Positions 52,747-61,531 of a stretch of 64,000 bases of DNA are shown piece after piece. The stretch comes from Aquibium sp. ELW1220 (GTDB lineage Bacteria > Pseudomonadota > Alphaproteobacteria > Rhizobiales > Rhizobiaceae), in the NCBI RefSeq assembly GCF_030398385.1, contig NZ_JAOAOQ010000011.1, positions 1-64,000 on the forward strand, read 5' to 3'. Each line of letters begins with the position of its first letter. Within the stretch, counting starts at the first letter, position 1. Below the pieces are notes generated by a model. That model was not told the DNA's origin. It saw only the letters and a list, made by a program, of their open reading frames with translations, and did not search any database. A program made the position numbers and the translations under genes.

Positions 52747-53649
52747 ATGGCAGATACCCGGAACGGACGGCCGAGCCAGGTCTTCCGCAACCTCAATTCC
52801 AAGGTCGCCTCCATACCGATGGTGCTGACGGCATCCGTCGTCTTCGTGGGGGGCACCATCTGGACGGTCATCCACTCCTTCACGAACTCCAAGCTGCTGC
52901 CGCGGCTCAACTTCATCGGCCTCGACCAGTACGAGCGGCTGTGGAATTCGAACAAGTGGCTGATCTCGATCGAGAACCTGTTCATATACGGCGTGCTCTC
53001 GCTGATCTTCTCGCTCGTCATCGGCTTCATGCTGGCGGCGCTGCTCGACCAGAAGATCCGCTTCGAGGACACGTTCCGGACGATCTTCCTCTATCCCTTC
53101 GCGTTGTCCTTCATCGTCACCGGCCTCGTCTGGCAGTGGATCCTGAACCCGGATTTCGGCGTGCAGGCCGTGGTGCGCAGCCTTGGCTGGGAAAGTTTCG
53201 CCTTCGATCCGCTCTACAACCAGGACATCGTCATCTACGGCATCCTGATCGCCGGGCTGTGGCAGGGAACGGGCCTCGTCATGTGCCTGATGCTGGCGGG
53301 TCTCCGCGGCATCGACGAAGACATCTGGAAGGCGTCGCGCGTCGACGGCATTCCGATGTGGAAGACCTATCTGTTCATCGTCATCCCGATGATGCGGCCG
53401 GTCTTCGTGACCACGCTCGTCATCATCGCCTCGGGCATCGTGCGCGTCTACGATCTCGTGGTGGCCCAGACCAGCGGCGGCCCCGGCATCGCGTCCGAAG
53501 TGCCTGCCAAATACGTCTACGATGCGATGTTCCTGTCGCAGAATCTCGGCCAGGGCTTCGCGGCCTCCACCATGATGCTGGTCACGGTGCTGATCGTCAT
53601 CGTGCCCTGGGCCTATCTCGAATTCGGCAGGAGGCGTCACCGTGGCTGA
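52747..53649 (+). CDS. Sugar ABC transporter permease 1 (CUT1)
   Basis: 300 aa inner-membrane permease with six helices. The ATPase-contacting EAA-like loop reads ASRVDGIPMWKTYLFIVIPMMRP. ATG at 52747 after GGAGGC. It overlaps permease 2 by 8 bp. Confidence 0.93.
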   Translation: MADTRNGRPSQVFRNLNSKVASIPMVLTASVVFVGGTIWTVIHSFTNSKLLPRLNFIGLDQYERLWNSNKWLISIENLFIYGVLSLIFSLVIGFMLAALLDQKIRFEDTFRTIFLYPFALSFIVTGLVWQWILNPDFGVQAVVRSLGWESFAFDPLYNQDIVIYGILIAGLWQGTGLVMCLMLAGLRGIDEDIWKASRVDGIPMWKTYLFIVIPMMRPVFVTTLVIIASGIVRVYDLVVAQTSGGPGIASEVPAKYVYDAMFLSQNLGQGFAASTMMLVTVLIVIVPWAYLEFGRRRHRG

Positions 53650-54577
53650 ACAGGGAACCCTTTCCGCTGCCGGCCTGGGCGCGTCGCGGGCGTCCGCCTC
53701 CGAGGCCTGGGGACCGCGCCCCCGCCGCGCGCTATCGCGCCGAAACATCATCATCTACGGCACGCTGACGGTGGTGGCGCTGTACTACCTCCTGCCGCTC
53801 TACGTGATGATCGTCACGTCGCTGAAGGGCATGCCCGAGATCCGCATGGGCAACATCTTCTCGCCGCCGATGGAGATCACCTTCGAACCGTGGGTGAAGG
53901 CCTGGGCCACCGCCTGCACGGGGCTCAACTGCGAGGGCCTGTCGCGCGGCTTCTGGAACTCCGTGCGCATCACCGTGCCGTCGGTGATCATCTCGATCCT
54001 GATCGCTTCGGTGAACGGCTATGCGCTCGCCAACTGGCGGTTCCGCGGGGCCGACATCTTCTTCACGATCCTGATCGTCGGCGCCTTCATTCCCTACCAG
54101 GTGATGATCTATCCGATCGTCATCATCCTGCGCGAGATGGGCCTCTACGGCACGCTGACCGGACTGGTCATGGTCCACACGATCTTCGGCATGCCGATCC
54201 TGACGCTGCTGTTCCGCAACTATTTCGCCTCGGTGCCGGAGGAATTGTTCAAGGCGGCCCGCGTCGATGGCGCCGGCTTCTGGGCGATCTACTTCAAGAT
54301 CATGCTGCCGATGAGCCTGCCGATCTTCGTCGTCGCCGTCATCCTGCAGATCACCGGCATCTGGAACGACTTCCTGTTCGGCGTCGTCTACACCAAGCCG
54401 GACGTCTACCCGATGACGGTGCAGCTCAACAACATCGTCAATTCCGTGCAGGGCGTGAAGGAGTACAACGTCAATATGGCCGCAACGCTTCTGACGGGCC
54501 TCGTGCCGCTGATCGTCTACTTCATCTCCGGCAAGTTGTTCGTGCGCGGCATCGCCGCGGGCGCGGTGAAGGGCTGA
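53642..54577 (+). CDS. Sugar ABC transporter permease 2 (CUT1)
   Basis: 311 aa, six helices after a hydrophilic N-terminal tail of about 30 residues. EAA loop: ELFKAARVDGAGFWAIYFKIMLPMSLPIF. Start is GTG at 53642 inside the end of permease 1. Together the two form the channel. Confidence 0.93.
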   Translation: MAEQGTLSAAGLGASRASASEAWGPRPRRALSRRNIIIYGTLTVVALYYLLPLYVMIVTSLKGMPEIRMGNIFSPPMEITFEPWVKAWATACTGLNCEGLSRGFWNSVRITVPSVIISILIASVNGYALANWRFRGADIFFTILIVGAFIPYQVMIYPIVIILREMGLYGTLTGLVMVHTIFGMPILTLLFRNYFASVPEELFKAARVDGAGFWAIYFKIMLPMSLPIFVVAVILQITGIWNDFLFGVVYTKPDVYPMTVQLNNIVNSVQGVKEYNVNMAATLLTGLVPLIVYFISGKLFVRGIAAGAVKG

Positions 54578-54582
54578 GCATC

Positions 54583-55665
54583 ATGTCCAGTGTCATCGTT
54601 CGCGACGTTTCGCTCAATTTCGGTGCCGTCGAGGTGCTGAAATCGCTCAACCTCGACGTTGCGGAGGGGGAATTCATCGTCCTTCTCGGCCCCTCGGGCT
54701 GCGGCAAGTCCACGCTGTTGAACTGCATCGCCGGCCTGCTCGACGTCTCGCAGGGACAGATCTTCATCAAGGGCAAGAACGTCACCTGGGAGGAGCCGAA
54801 GGACCGCGGCATCGGCATGGTGTTCCAGTCCTACGCGCTCTATCCGCAGATGACGGTGGAGGGAAACCTGTCGTTCGGTCTCAAGAACGCCGGGCTGCCG
54901 AAGGACGAGATCGCCAAACGGGTGGCACGCGCATCCGAGATCCTGCAGATCGAACCGCTGCTGCAGCGCAAGCCCGCCGCGCTCTCGGGAGGCCAGCGGC
55001 AGCGTGTGGCAATCGGTCGAGCGCTGGTGCGCGACGTCGACGTGTTCCTGTTCGACGAGCCGCTGTCGAACCTCGATGCGAAACTTCGATCCGAACTGCG
55101 CGTGGAGATCAAGCGCCTTCACCAGAAGCTCGCCAACACGATGATCTACGTGACCCACGACCAGATCGAGGCGTTGACGCTCGCCGACCGCATCGCGGTC
55201 ATGAAGGGCGGGGTCATCCAGCAACTGGACGGACCGCAGGAGATCTACAACCGGCCGGTCAACCGCTTCGTGGCAGGCTTCATCGGCTCGCCCGGGATGA
55301 ACTTCCTCGAGGGCCAGGTGTCGCGCGACGGATCACCGTCCTTCCTGGTCGGCGATCTGCGCATTCCGCTCGATCGATACGATTTCTCGGTGGCCAACGC
55401 CGCCGGCGCAGCCGCTCTCGGCATCCGCCCCGAGCACGTGGCGCTCGACGAAGCGGGCGCGGCGATGCCGTTCTCGCTGGAAACCGTGGTCGAGATCGTC
55501 GAGCCGATGGGGTCGGACACGCTCGTCTGGACGACGCTCGGCGGCCACAACTTCAATTTCCGCGCCCCGTCGGAACGGACGCTCAGGCTCAGGGAGCGCA
55601 TCACGATCGGTTTCGATCCGGCACGCGCCTCCCTCTTCGACGCCGCCACCGACGTGCGTCTCTGA
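54583..55665 (+). CDS. Sugar ABC transporter ATP-binding protein (MalK/UgpC type)
   Basis: 360 aa. Walker A GPSGCGKST at 36-44, signature LSGGQ at 134-138, Walker B VFLFDEP at 154-160, and a C-terminal TOBE regulatory domain (from about 290). One gene probably serves as homodimer. ATG at 54583, 5 bp after permease 2. Confidence 0.95.
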   Translation: MSSVIVRDVSLNFGAVEVLKSLNLDVAEGEFIVLLGPSGCGKSTLLNCIAGLLDVSQGQIFIKGKNVTWEEPKDRGIGMVFQSYALYPQMTVEGNLSFGLKNAGLPKDEIAKRVARASEILQIEPLLQRKPAALSGGQRQRVAIGRALVRDVDVFLFDEPLSNLDAKLRSELRVEIKRLHQKLANTMIYVTHDQIEALTLADRIAVMKGGVIQQLDGPQEIYNRPVNRFVAGFIGSPGMNFLEGQVSRDGSPSFLVGDLRIPLDRYDFSVANAAGAAALGIRPEHVALDEAGAAMPFSLETVVEIVEPMGSDTLVWTTLGGHNFNFRAPSERTLRLRERITIGFDPARASLFDAATDVRL

Positions 55666-55698
55666 CATCCGATATCAAGAACGTTGAAGGAACCCGAC

Positions 55699-56445
55699 AT
55701 GGACTGGTCGTTCCAACTCTACAGCGCCCGAAACTTCCAACCCTGGGACCGCATCCTGAAGCTGCTTTCCGACTGCGGCTATCGGCAGGTCGAAGGCTAT
55801 GGCGGCGTCTATTCCGATCCGGCGGGTTTCCGGTCGGAGATGGACAGGAACGGCCTGTCGATGCCGAGCGGCCACTTCTCCATCGATGCGCTCGAGAACG
55901 ACTTCGACGGCGTGCGCCGCATCGCCGACGCGCTCGGCGTGCGCCTGCTGATCTGCCCCTACCTGATGCCCGACGCCCGCCCGACCGACGCGGCCGGCTG
56001 GCGCGGCTTCGGCGAGCGGCTGGCCAAGGTCGGCGAACGCGCGACACGCGACGGCTACGGTTTCGCGTGGCACAACCATGATTTCGAGTTCAAGGCGCTG
56101 GCGGACGGCACGACGCCGCAGGAGCACATCCTGACCACGGCGCCCGCTGTCGGCTGGGAAATCGACGTCGCCTGGGTGATCCGCGGCGGCGTCGACCCGC
56201 TTCCCTGGATCGAGCGCCACGGCGCGCGCATCGTCGCCGTCCACGTCAAGGACATCGCCAAGTCCGGCGAGGGGCTCGACGAGGACGGCTGGTCCGACGT
56301 CGGCCATGGCACGGTCGACTGGCGCGGCCTGATGAAGGCTTTGCGCGCGTCGACGACGGCGCACTACTACGTGATGGAACAGGACAACCCCAACGACATC
56401 GATCGTTTCGCCCGCCGCTCGATCGAAGCCGCGAACGGCTTCTGA
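55699..56445 (+). CDS. Sugar phosphate isomerase/epimerase family TIM-barrel protein
   Basis: 248 aa xylose-isomerase-like TIM barrel. Metal- and substrate-site patterns: FQLYSARNF at the first strand, GYGFAWHNHDFEFK (HNHDFE), WEIDVAWVIRGG, VHVKDIAKSGE and YYVMEQDNP. It probably isomerises or epimerises the keto or imported sugar made by its neighbours. ATG at 55699 with GAAGGA upstream. Confidence 0.88.
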   Translation: MDWSFQLYSARNFQPWDRILKLLSDCGYRQVEGYGGVYSDPAGFRSEMDRNGLSMPSGHFSIDALENDFDGVRRIADALGVRLLICPYLMPDARPTDAAGWRGFGERLAKVGERATRDGYGFAWHNHDFEFKALADGTTPQEHILTTAPAVGWEIDVAWVIRGGVDPLPWIERHGARIVAVHVKDIAKSGEGLDEDGWSDVGHGTVDWRGLMKALRASTTAHYYVMEQDNPNDIDRFARRSIEAANGF

Positions 56446-56478
56446 CGAAGACCGGCGATACTTTCCAGGAGACTTTCA

Positions 56479-57642
56479 ATGGCGAAGAAACTAGGCGTCG
56501 GCGTCATCGGCTGCGGCAACATCTCGGCGGCCTATCTCAGGCTCGCGCCGCTGTTCCGCGGCATCGAGATGCGGGCCTGCGCCGACATCGACATGGCGGC
56601 GGCGACGGCGCGCGCGGCGGAGTTCGGCGTGCGGGCGGAGACGGTGGACGCGTTGCTGGCGGCCAGCGACATCGACATCGTGGTCAACCTCACGATCCCA
56701 GCCGCCCACTACGAGATCTCGCGCCGGGCTCTCGACGCGGGCAAGCATGTCTATTCCGAAAAACCCTTCGTGCTGTCGGTGGCAGAGGGCCTCGACCTGA
56801 AGAAGGTGGCGACGAAGAAGAAGCTGCGCGTCGGCTCGGCGCCCGACACATTCCTCGGCGGCGCGCATCAATATGCCCGCCACGTCGTCGATTCGGGCGC
56901 GGTCGGGCGTATCACCAGCGGTACGTGCCATGTGATGAGCCACGGCATGGAGCACTGGCATCCGAACCCCGACTTCTTCTTCAAGGTCGGCGGCGGTCCG
57001 GTGCTCGACGTCGGACCCTATTACGTCGCAAACCTGATCCAGCTCATCGGGCCGGTGCGGCGCGTGGCGGCGCTGTCGTCCATCCCTGCCAGGGAACGGC
57101 TGATCACGTCGCAGCCTCGCGCCGGGCAGACCATCCCGGTCGAGACGCCCACCACGCTGCACGCCCTCCTGCATTTCGAGAACGGCGCGGTGGTGACGCT
57201 GAACGCCAGCTGGGACGTCTGGACGCACGGCCACTCGCCGATTGAACTCTACGGGGAGGAGGGGACGCTCTTCGTGCCGGACCCGAACTTCTTCGGCGGC
57301 GACGTGCGCTACACGCTTCGCGACCAGCCGGTGGCGAAGCCGGAGCCATGGGAACATCCCTTCGCAGTGCCGAACCAGGAGAGCCCGCGCGGGCCGCTGG
57401 CCAATTATCGCGCCTCGGGGCTGGCGGACATGGCGGTCGCGATCCGCGACGACCGCCCGCACCGCTGCTCGCTCGAAGCGTCGCTGCACGCGATCGAGAT
57501 CATGACCTCGATCCTGAAGTCGGGCGAGACCGGCAAGTTCGTCGAGATGAAGACCACCTGCGAACGTCCCGCGGCGCTGTCGCCCAAGGACGCCAGGGCG
57601 CTGCTGGCGCCGAACCCGGAGAAGCCCGCCCGCGCGGCCTGA
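56479..57642 (+). CDS. Gfo/Idh/MocA-family NAD(P)-dependent oxidoreductase
   Basis: 387 aa. N-terminal Rossmann fold (VGVIGCGNISAAYL) and the family EKP motif in HVYSEKPFVLS, whose lysine is catalytic, then the C-terminal alpha/beta substrate domain (MSHGMEHWHPNPDFFFKVGGGPVLDVGPYYV). It likely oxidises the transported sugar or a derivative before the isomerase step. A hairpin with TCCCCAGCC arms follows. Confidence 0.92.
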   Translation: MAKKLGVGVIGCGNISAAYLRLAPLFRGIEMRACADIDMAAATARAAEFGVRAETVDALLAASDIDIVVNLTIPAAHYEISRRALDAGKHVYSEKPFVLSVAEGLDLKKVATKKKLRVGSAPDTFLGGAHQYARHVVDSGAVGRITSGTCHVMSHGMEHWHPNPDFFFKVGGGPVLDVGPYYVANLIQLIGPVRRVAALSSIPARERLITSQPRAGQTIPVETPTTLHALLHFENGAVVTLNASWDVWTHGHSPIELYGEEGTLFVPDPNFFGGDVRYTLRDQPVAKPEPWEHPFAVPNQESPRGPLANYRASGLADMAVAIRDDRPHRCSLEASLHAIEIMTSILKSGETGKFVEMKTTCERPAALSPKDARALLAPNPEKPARAA

Positions 57643-57653
57643 CCGCGGCGTCC

Positions 57654-57700
57654 TCCCCAGCCCGGTGCGGCACGGCCGTCGCGCCGGGCGCGGCTGGGGA
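57654..57700 (+). terminator. Possible terminator after the sugar operon
   Basis: TCCCCAGCC (57654-57662) and GGCTGGGGA (57692-57700) form a 9-bp stem enclosing a GC-rich loop that can itself pair (CCCGG with CCGGG). No T-run follows, so this is tentative. Confidence 0.4.
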
Positions 57701-57832
57701 CGATCGCGGAGCAAATGCCGCACCTCAGATCGTTCGAGCGGCGCCGCGCCCTGCTTGGCGCGTGCTTCGCGACCTGCTAGGAAACCTTCCAGCTGGCAGA
57801 AGGATTGCCGGCAGCGGAAGGATCGTTCGGCC

Positions 57833-58213
57833 GTGCAGGCTTTGCGGAGAGCAGCGGGAAAATGGACGGCGCAGATCGCGCTGCTCATTCTGCTCGTCCA
57901 GCTTTTCGCCGCCGGCTTCGCCACCGCCGCCCATGCCGCGGCTCCTCAATTCGACGCATTCGGCAACGTGCTGTGCGTCGGCGGAGAGCCGGGAGCAGAG
58001 ATGCCGGAGGGCGGTTCGTCCGGCTTCCACGACTGCTGCATCTTCGGCTGCGGCAGCGCGGTCGCGCCGCTTCTGGCGCCGGGCGACCCCGGGGTTCAGC
58101 CGGTCTTTTATCCCCGCACCGCAGATGTGGTTGCCGCGGATCCGGCACACCTCGCCGCGCTCGACAGGCCGACGCGCCCGGGCAGCCCGCGCGCACCTCC
58201 GACCGCGATCTGA
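57833..58213 (+). CDS. DUF2946-like copper-associated secreted protein
   Basis: 126 aa from a GTG at 57833 with GGAAGGA upstream. N-terminal signal or anchor (WTAQIALLILLVQLFAAGFATAAHAA), then a short Cys-containing part with NVLCVGG and HDCCIFGCG. This is the pattern of DUF2946 proteins, which travel with copper genes, and the three genes after it fit. Metal binding by the CC-x3-C cluster is an inference. No close family match is certain. Confidence 0.62.
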   Translation: MQALRRAAGKWTAQIALLILLVQLFAAGFATAAHAAAPQFDAFGNVLCVGGEPGAEMPEGGSSGFHDCCIFGCGSAVAPLLAPGDPGVQPVFYPRTADVVAADPAHLAALDRPTRPGSPRAPPTAI

Positions 58214-58299
58214 TCCACGTCGCCTCGCATGCCGGGGCGGACGTGCGTGATCATCGATTCCGCCTGCGCGGAGTCCGTCGCCTCATTCGGAGAACCATC

Positions 58300-58848
58300 A
58301 TGTCGACTTCCCTGCGCGCCTCGGCGCTCTCCTTCGCTCGCCGTGCCCATCTGGCCGGCATCCTCACCGCCTCGTCGCTGTCGCTTGCCGCGCTGTTCGC
58401 CTCCGCGCCTGCGTCGCATGCCCACGAGTACAAGGCCGGCGACATCGCCATCGGCCATCCCTGGTCGCGCCAGACGCCGGAAGGCGCCAAGGTGGCCGGT
58501 GGCTTCTTGGTGCTCACCAACACGGGCGCCACGGCGGACCGTCTCGTCGGCGTGTCCTCGCCGATCTCGATGAAAGGCGAGATCCATCAGATGGCGGTCG
58601 ACGACAAGGGCGTCATGACCATGCGTCCCGTCGAAGGTGGCCTCGAGGTTCCGGCCGGCGGCTCGGTCGAGCTGAAGCCGGGGTCCTATCACCTGATGTT
58701 CATGGGTCTGACCGCGCGACCCGTCGAGGGCGACAACTTCGAAGCCACGCTCGAATTCGAGAAGGCCGGCAAGGTGACGGTCGAGTTCGCCGTCGAGGGC
58801 ATGGGCGGCGCGCCCAAGCACGAAGGGCATTCCGGCCACGGCGGCTGA
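58300..58848 (+). CDS. Periplasmic copper chaperone PCu(A)C
   Basis: 182 aa. Signal peptide ending ASHA, then the PCu(A)C cupredoxin-like domain. The copper motif H(M)x10Mx21HxM is visible in HQM, GVMTMRP and YHLMFM. The C-terminus is an extra His/Gly tail (PKHEGHSGHGG). Such chaperones deliver Cu(I) to cytochrome oxidase. Confidence 0.92.
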   Translation: MSTSLRASALSFARRAHLAGILTASSLSLAALFASAPASHAHEYKAGDIAIGHPWSRQTPEGAKVAGGFLVLTNTGATADRLVGVSSPISMKGEIHQMAVDDKGVMTMRPVEGGLEVPAGGSVELKPGSYHLMFMGLTARPVEGDNFEATLEFEKAGKVTVEFAVEGMGGAPKHEGHSGHGG

Positions 58849-58915
58849 CGCCGGGCCGTTCCGCCAGCCAGCATCAAGCCAGCAGCCACGCGGCCGCGCA
58901 GCAGCGGCCGCCTCC

Positions 58916-58941
58916 AGCGCTCCGGACATCTCCGGAGCGCT
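58916..58941 (+). other. Perfect hairpin between the PCu(A)C and YcnI genes
   Basis: AGCGCTCCGGA and its exact complement around a CATC loop, 68 bp after the chaperone stop. Followed by TCGCTCTCCCTTT. Attenuator or processing site. Confidence 0.55.
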
Positions 58942-58997
58942 CGCTCTCCCTTTGCCCGGCGACTGCCGGCACCCAACCCATCAAGGAAGATCATTCA

Positions 58998-59528
58998 ATG
59001 TCGAAATCCATCCTCTCCGCCTGCGCGCTTATCCTCGCCGCCACCGGCATCGCACAGGCCCACACCACGCTCGAACAGGCCGAGGCGCCCGTTGGCGCGA
59101 GCTACAAGGCGGTCTTCCGCGTCCCGCATGGCTGCGACGGCAAGCCCACCAACACCGTCCGCGTCCAGATCCCGGAGGGCGTCATCACCGCCAAGCCGAT
59201 GCCCAAGGCCGGCTGGACGCTGGAGAAGGTCACCGGCGCCTATGCGCAGTCCTACGAGTACTACGGCCGCACGCTCGGCGAGGGCGTGAAGGAGGTCGTC
59301 TGGAGCGGCGGCAATCTCGGCGACGACGAGTATGACGAGTTCGTGGTGCGCGTGTTCCTGACCAAGGACCTGCCGGTCGGCAAGATGCTCTACTTCCCGG
59401 TCGTGCAGGAATGCCCGGAGGGCGCTGCGGAGCGCTGGATCGAGATTCCGGCCGAGGGCCAGGATCCGCACGACCTCGAGGGCCCGGCCCCGGCCATCAA
59501 GCTGATCGACAAGCCGCACGCGCATTGA
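58998..59528 (+). CDS. YcnI family (DUF1775) periplasmic copper protein
   Basis: 176 aa. Signal peptide ending IAQA, giving a mature protein that starts with His (HTTLEQAEAPVGASYKAVFRVPHGC). DUF1775 proteins bind Cu(II) through this N-terminal His in a histidine-brace-like site. ATG at 58998 after AAGGAAGA. Confidence 0.92.
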   Translation: MSKSILSACALILAATGIAQAHTTLEQAEAPVGASYKAVFRVPHGCDGKPTNTVRVQIPEGVITAKPMPKAGWTLEKVTGAYAQSYEYYGRTLGEGVKEVVWSGGNLGDDEYDEFVVRVFLTKDLPVGKMLYFPVVQECPEGAAERWIEIPAEGQDPHDLEGPAPAIKLIDKPHAH

Positions 59529-59534
59529 TCGACG

Positions 59535-59561
59535 GCGGGCGGGCCGACCCGGCCCGCCCGC
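59535..59561 (+). other. Perfect hairpin between ycnI-type gene and copCD
   Basis: GCGGGCGGGCC and its exact complement around GACCC, 7 bp after the stop. No T-run. Similar placement to the hairpin at 58916. Confidence 0.5.
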
Positions 59562-59582
59562 GCAGTTCTGGAGGCGACCTGC

Positions 59583-61202
59583 ATGCACCTGTCCACCGCG
59601 CCTCGATCAGCCGGGCGCACGTCCGGCCTGCACATCCTCGGCGCGTTCCTTGCCGCCTTCGCGGTCCTGCTCGCCGGGATGACCGGCGCGCTTGCCCATG
59701 CTTCGCTCGCCTCGGCCGACCCGGCCGACGGCGCCATGGTGGCCGAGGCCCCGTCCGAAGTCGCGCTCACCTTCTCCGAGATCGTATCGCCGCTGGTCCT
59801 GCGGCTCGTGGCGCCGGACGGCGCGTCGCGGGACCTCGAAGAGGTTGCCTTCAACGGCAACACGCTTCGCGTCGCCCTGCCGGGCGGACTGACGGACGGC
59901 ACCCACGTGTTCTCCTGGCGGGTCGTTTCGGAGGACGGGCATCCCGTCGGGGGCTCGGTGGTCTTCTCGATCGGGGCTCCGAGTGCCATGCCCGGAGCGC
60001 CTGCCGAGGCGGTCGACCGGCTGGTGCGCGGCCTAGTCTGGGCGTTGAAACTCGTGCTCACCGGCGGGATCGCGCTCGGCATCGGCGGGGTCTTCGCGCT
60101 GTCGTGGTTCGGGACGGGACGTGAAGCCGGCCGGGACGCTGCCGCCGGGCTCGTCATTGCCGGCATGATTGCAGCGGTGCTGTCGGTCGGCCTGCAAGGG
60201 CTCGATGCGCTGGCGGAGCCGATGGCGCGCCTCGTCGACCCGGCCGTCTGGCAGACAGGCCTTCGAACCTCCTTCGGTCGGACCGCGCTCGGGCTGCTCG
60301 TCGCCTCGGCAGTGGCGATGATCGCCCTTGTCCTTCCCGGACGCGTGCCGGCGCTGATCGCTCTCCTCGGGGCCGGTGCGGCGGTGGCCGCCAGCGGACA
60401 CGCGGGCTCGGCCGAACCGCAATGGCTGACGCGGCCGCTGGTCGCGCTCCACGTCGTGACGATGGCGACCTGGATCGGAGCGCTGATGCTGCTCGGGCTG
60501 GCGCTGCGAGCCGGCGGCGGCGGCGCGACCGCCATGCTGTTTCGCTTCTCGTGCGCCATTCCGTGGCTGCTGTGCATCTTGCTGGTCTCAGGCGTCGTGC
60601 TGGCCTTTATCCAGGTGGGGACGCCGACGGCCCTCCTGTCGACGGCCTACGGGACCGTCCTTCTCGTCAAGCTGGCGCTCGTCGCCGCCCTGCTCGGTCT
60701 GGCCGCCTTCAATCGTTGGCGCCTGACGCCGGCCATTGCCCGTGGCGATGCCGCGGGCCGAAACGCGCTCGTCCGGGCGGTCGTCGTCGAGATCGTCATT
60801 GCCGTCCTCATCTTCGGCGCGGTCGCCACCTGGCGCTTCACCCCGCCGCCAAGGGCGCTGGCGCGTGCCGCCGCCGAACCCGCCTGGGTGCATCTGCACG
60901 ACCCGCGCGTGATGGCTGACGTCACCCTCACGCCCGGACTTGCCGGACCGGTGGCGGCGACCGTCGCGCTGACGGGCGGCGACTTCGGGCCGCTGGCCGC
61001 CAAGGGCGTGACGCTGGTGCTGTCGCGGCCCGACGCCGGCATCGAGTCGATCCGCCGCGAAGCGACCCTCGCAGGCGAAGGCGCGTGGACGATCGGCGAC
61101 CTCGTCGTGCCGCTCGCCGGCCGCTGGCAGGTGCGGGTCGACGTGCTGATCGGCGATTTCGAGATCGCGCGGCTTCACGGGGAGATCGAGCTGCGGCGGT
61201 AG
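59583..61202 (+). CDS. Copper resistance/uptake CopC-CopD fusion protein
   Basis: 539 aa. Signal anchor, then a CopC domain whose mature N-terminus begins HASLASADPADGA and which keeps the DGHPVGG copper ligands, then a CopD membrane domain with about eight helices (GLVWALKLVLTGGIALGIGG; ASGHAGSAEPQW; LHVVTMATWIGALM), and a soluble C-terminal tail of about 100 residues. CopC and CopD bind copper in the periplasm and move it across the inner membrane. ATG at 59583. Confidence 0.93.
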   Translation: MHLSTAPRSAGRTSGLHILGAFLAAFAVLLAGMTGALAHASLASADPADGAMVAEAPSEVALTFSEIVSPLVLRLVAPDGASRDLEEVAFNGNTLRVALPGGLTDGTHVFSWRVVSEDGHPVGGSVVFSIGAPSAMPGAPAEAVDRLVRGLVWALKLVLTGGIALGIGGVFALSWFGTGREAGRDAAAGLVIAGMIAAVLSVGLQGLDALAEPMARLVDPAVWQTGLRTSFGRTALGLLVASAVAMIALVLPGRVPALIALLGAGAAVAASGHAGSAEPQWLTRPLVALHVVTMATWIGALMLLGLALRAGGGGATAMLFRFSCAIPWLLCILLVSGVVLAFIQVGTPTALLSTAYGTVLLVKLALVAALLGLAAFNRWRLTPAIARGDAAGRNALVRAVVVEIVIAVLIFGAVATWRFTPPPRALARAAAEPAWVHLHDPRVMADVTLTPGLAGPVAATVALTGGDFGPLAAKGVTLVLSRPDAGIESIRREATLAGEGAWTIGDLVVPLAGRWQVRVDVLIGDFEIARLHGEIELRR

Positions 61203-61531
61203 GGCTGAGCTGCCGGTGCGCGTTTCCCTCCCCCTTGCGGGGAGGGGTCAGGGGGGCGGCTCGTGAGCGGGTGGGAGTGAAACCGGGGGCTCGGTGAGAA
61301 GGGAGCTTTGACTTGGCGCGTTCTTGCCGACCTCGCGCGGACGAGGACAGCCCGTCCATCGCCAACCGCTTCGCGGCACCACCCCCACCGCTTACCAGGG
61401 CGAGCCGCGGGTCTCGCCCGTCCTTCGGACCCCCGCAAGGGGGAAGGGGCGCCTGCGAGTTCTGCATGTTGACATAAAGATATCCTTATGTGATTGTTCA
61501 CCTCTCCGGACCACGCATGAGGATATCCGCC
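61203..61531. repeat. Intergenic region with GC-rich inverted repeats, then the metH promoter
   Basis: 61226-61246 is a CCCTCCCC / GGGGAGGG hairpin and 61430-61443 a CCCCC-GCAA-GGGGG hairpin. Such CCCTCCCC-type palindromes are frequent intergenic repeats in Mesorhizobium-like genomes; the 200 bp between them is noncoding by eye. The 61469-61531 part is the metH promoter. Confidence 0.55.
61469..61497 (+). promoter_or_regulatory. metH promoter with 20-bp palindromic operator
   Basis: TTGACA (61469-61474), 17 bp, GATTGT (61492-61497). Overlapping them, acataaagatatccttatgt (61472-61491) is a palindrome with one mismatched pair. ArsR-type SAH/SAM-cycle regulators (SahR-like) use such sites at met genes; the regulator is not in the window. 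Confidence 0.6.

Noticed and set aside
61203-61531. SAM or cobalamin riboswitch before metH
   Set aside because: The leader between the promoter and ATG is only about 30 nt and shows no such structure; the hairpins lie upstream of the promoter.
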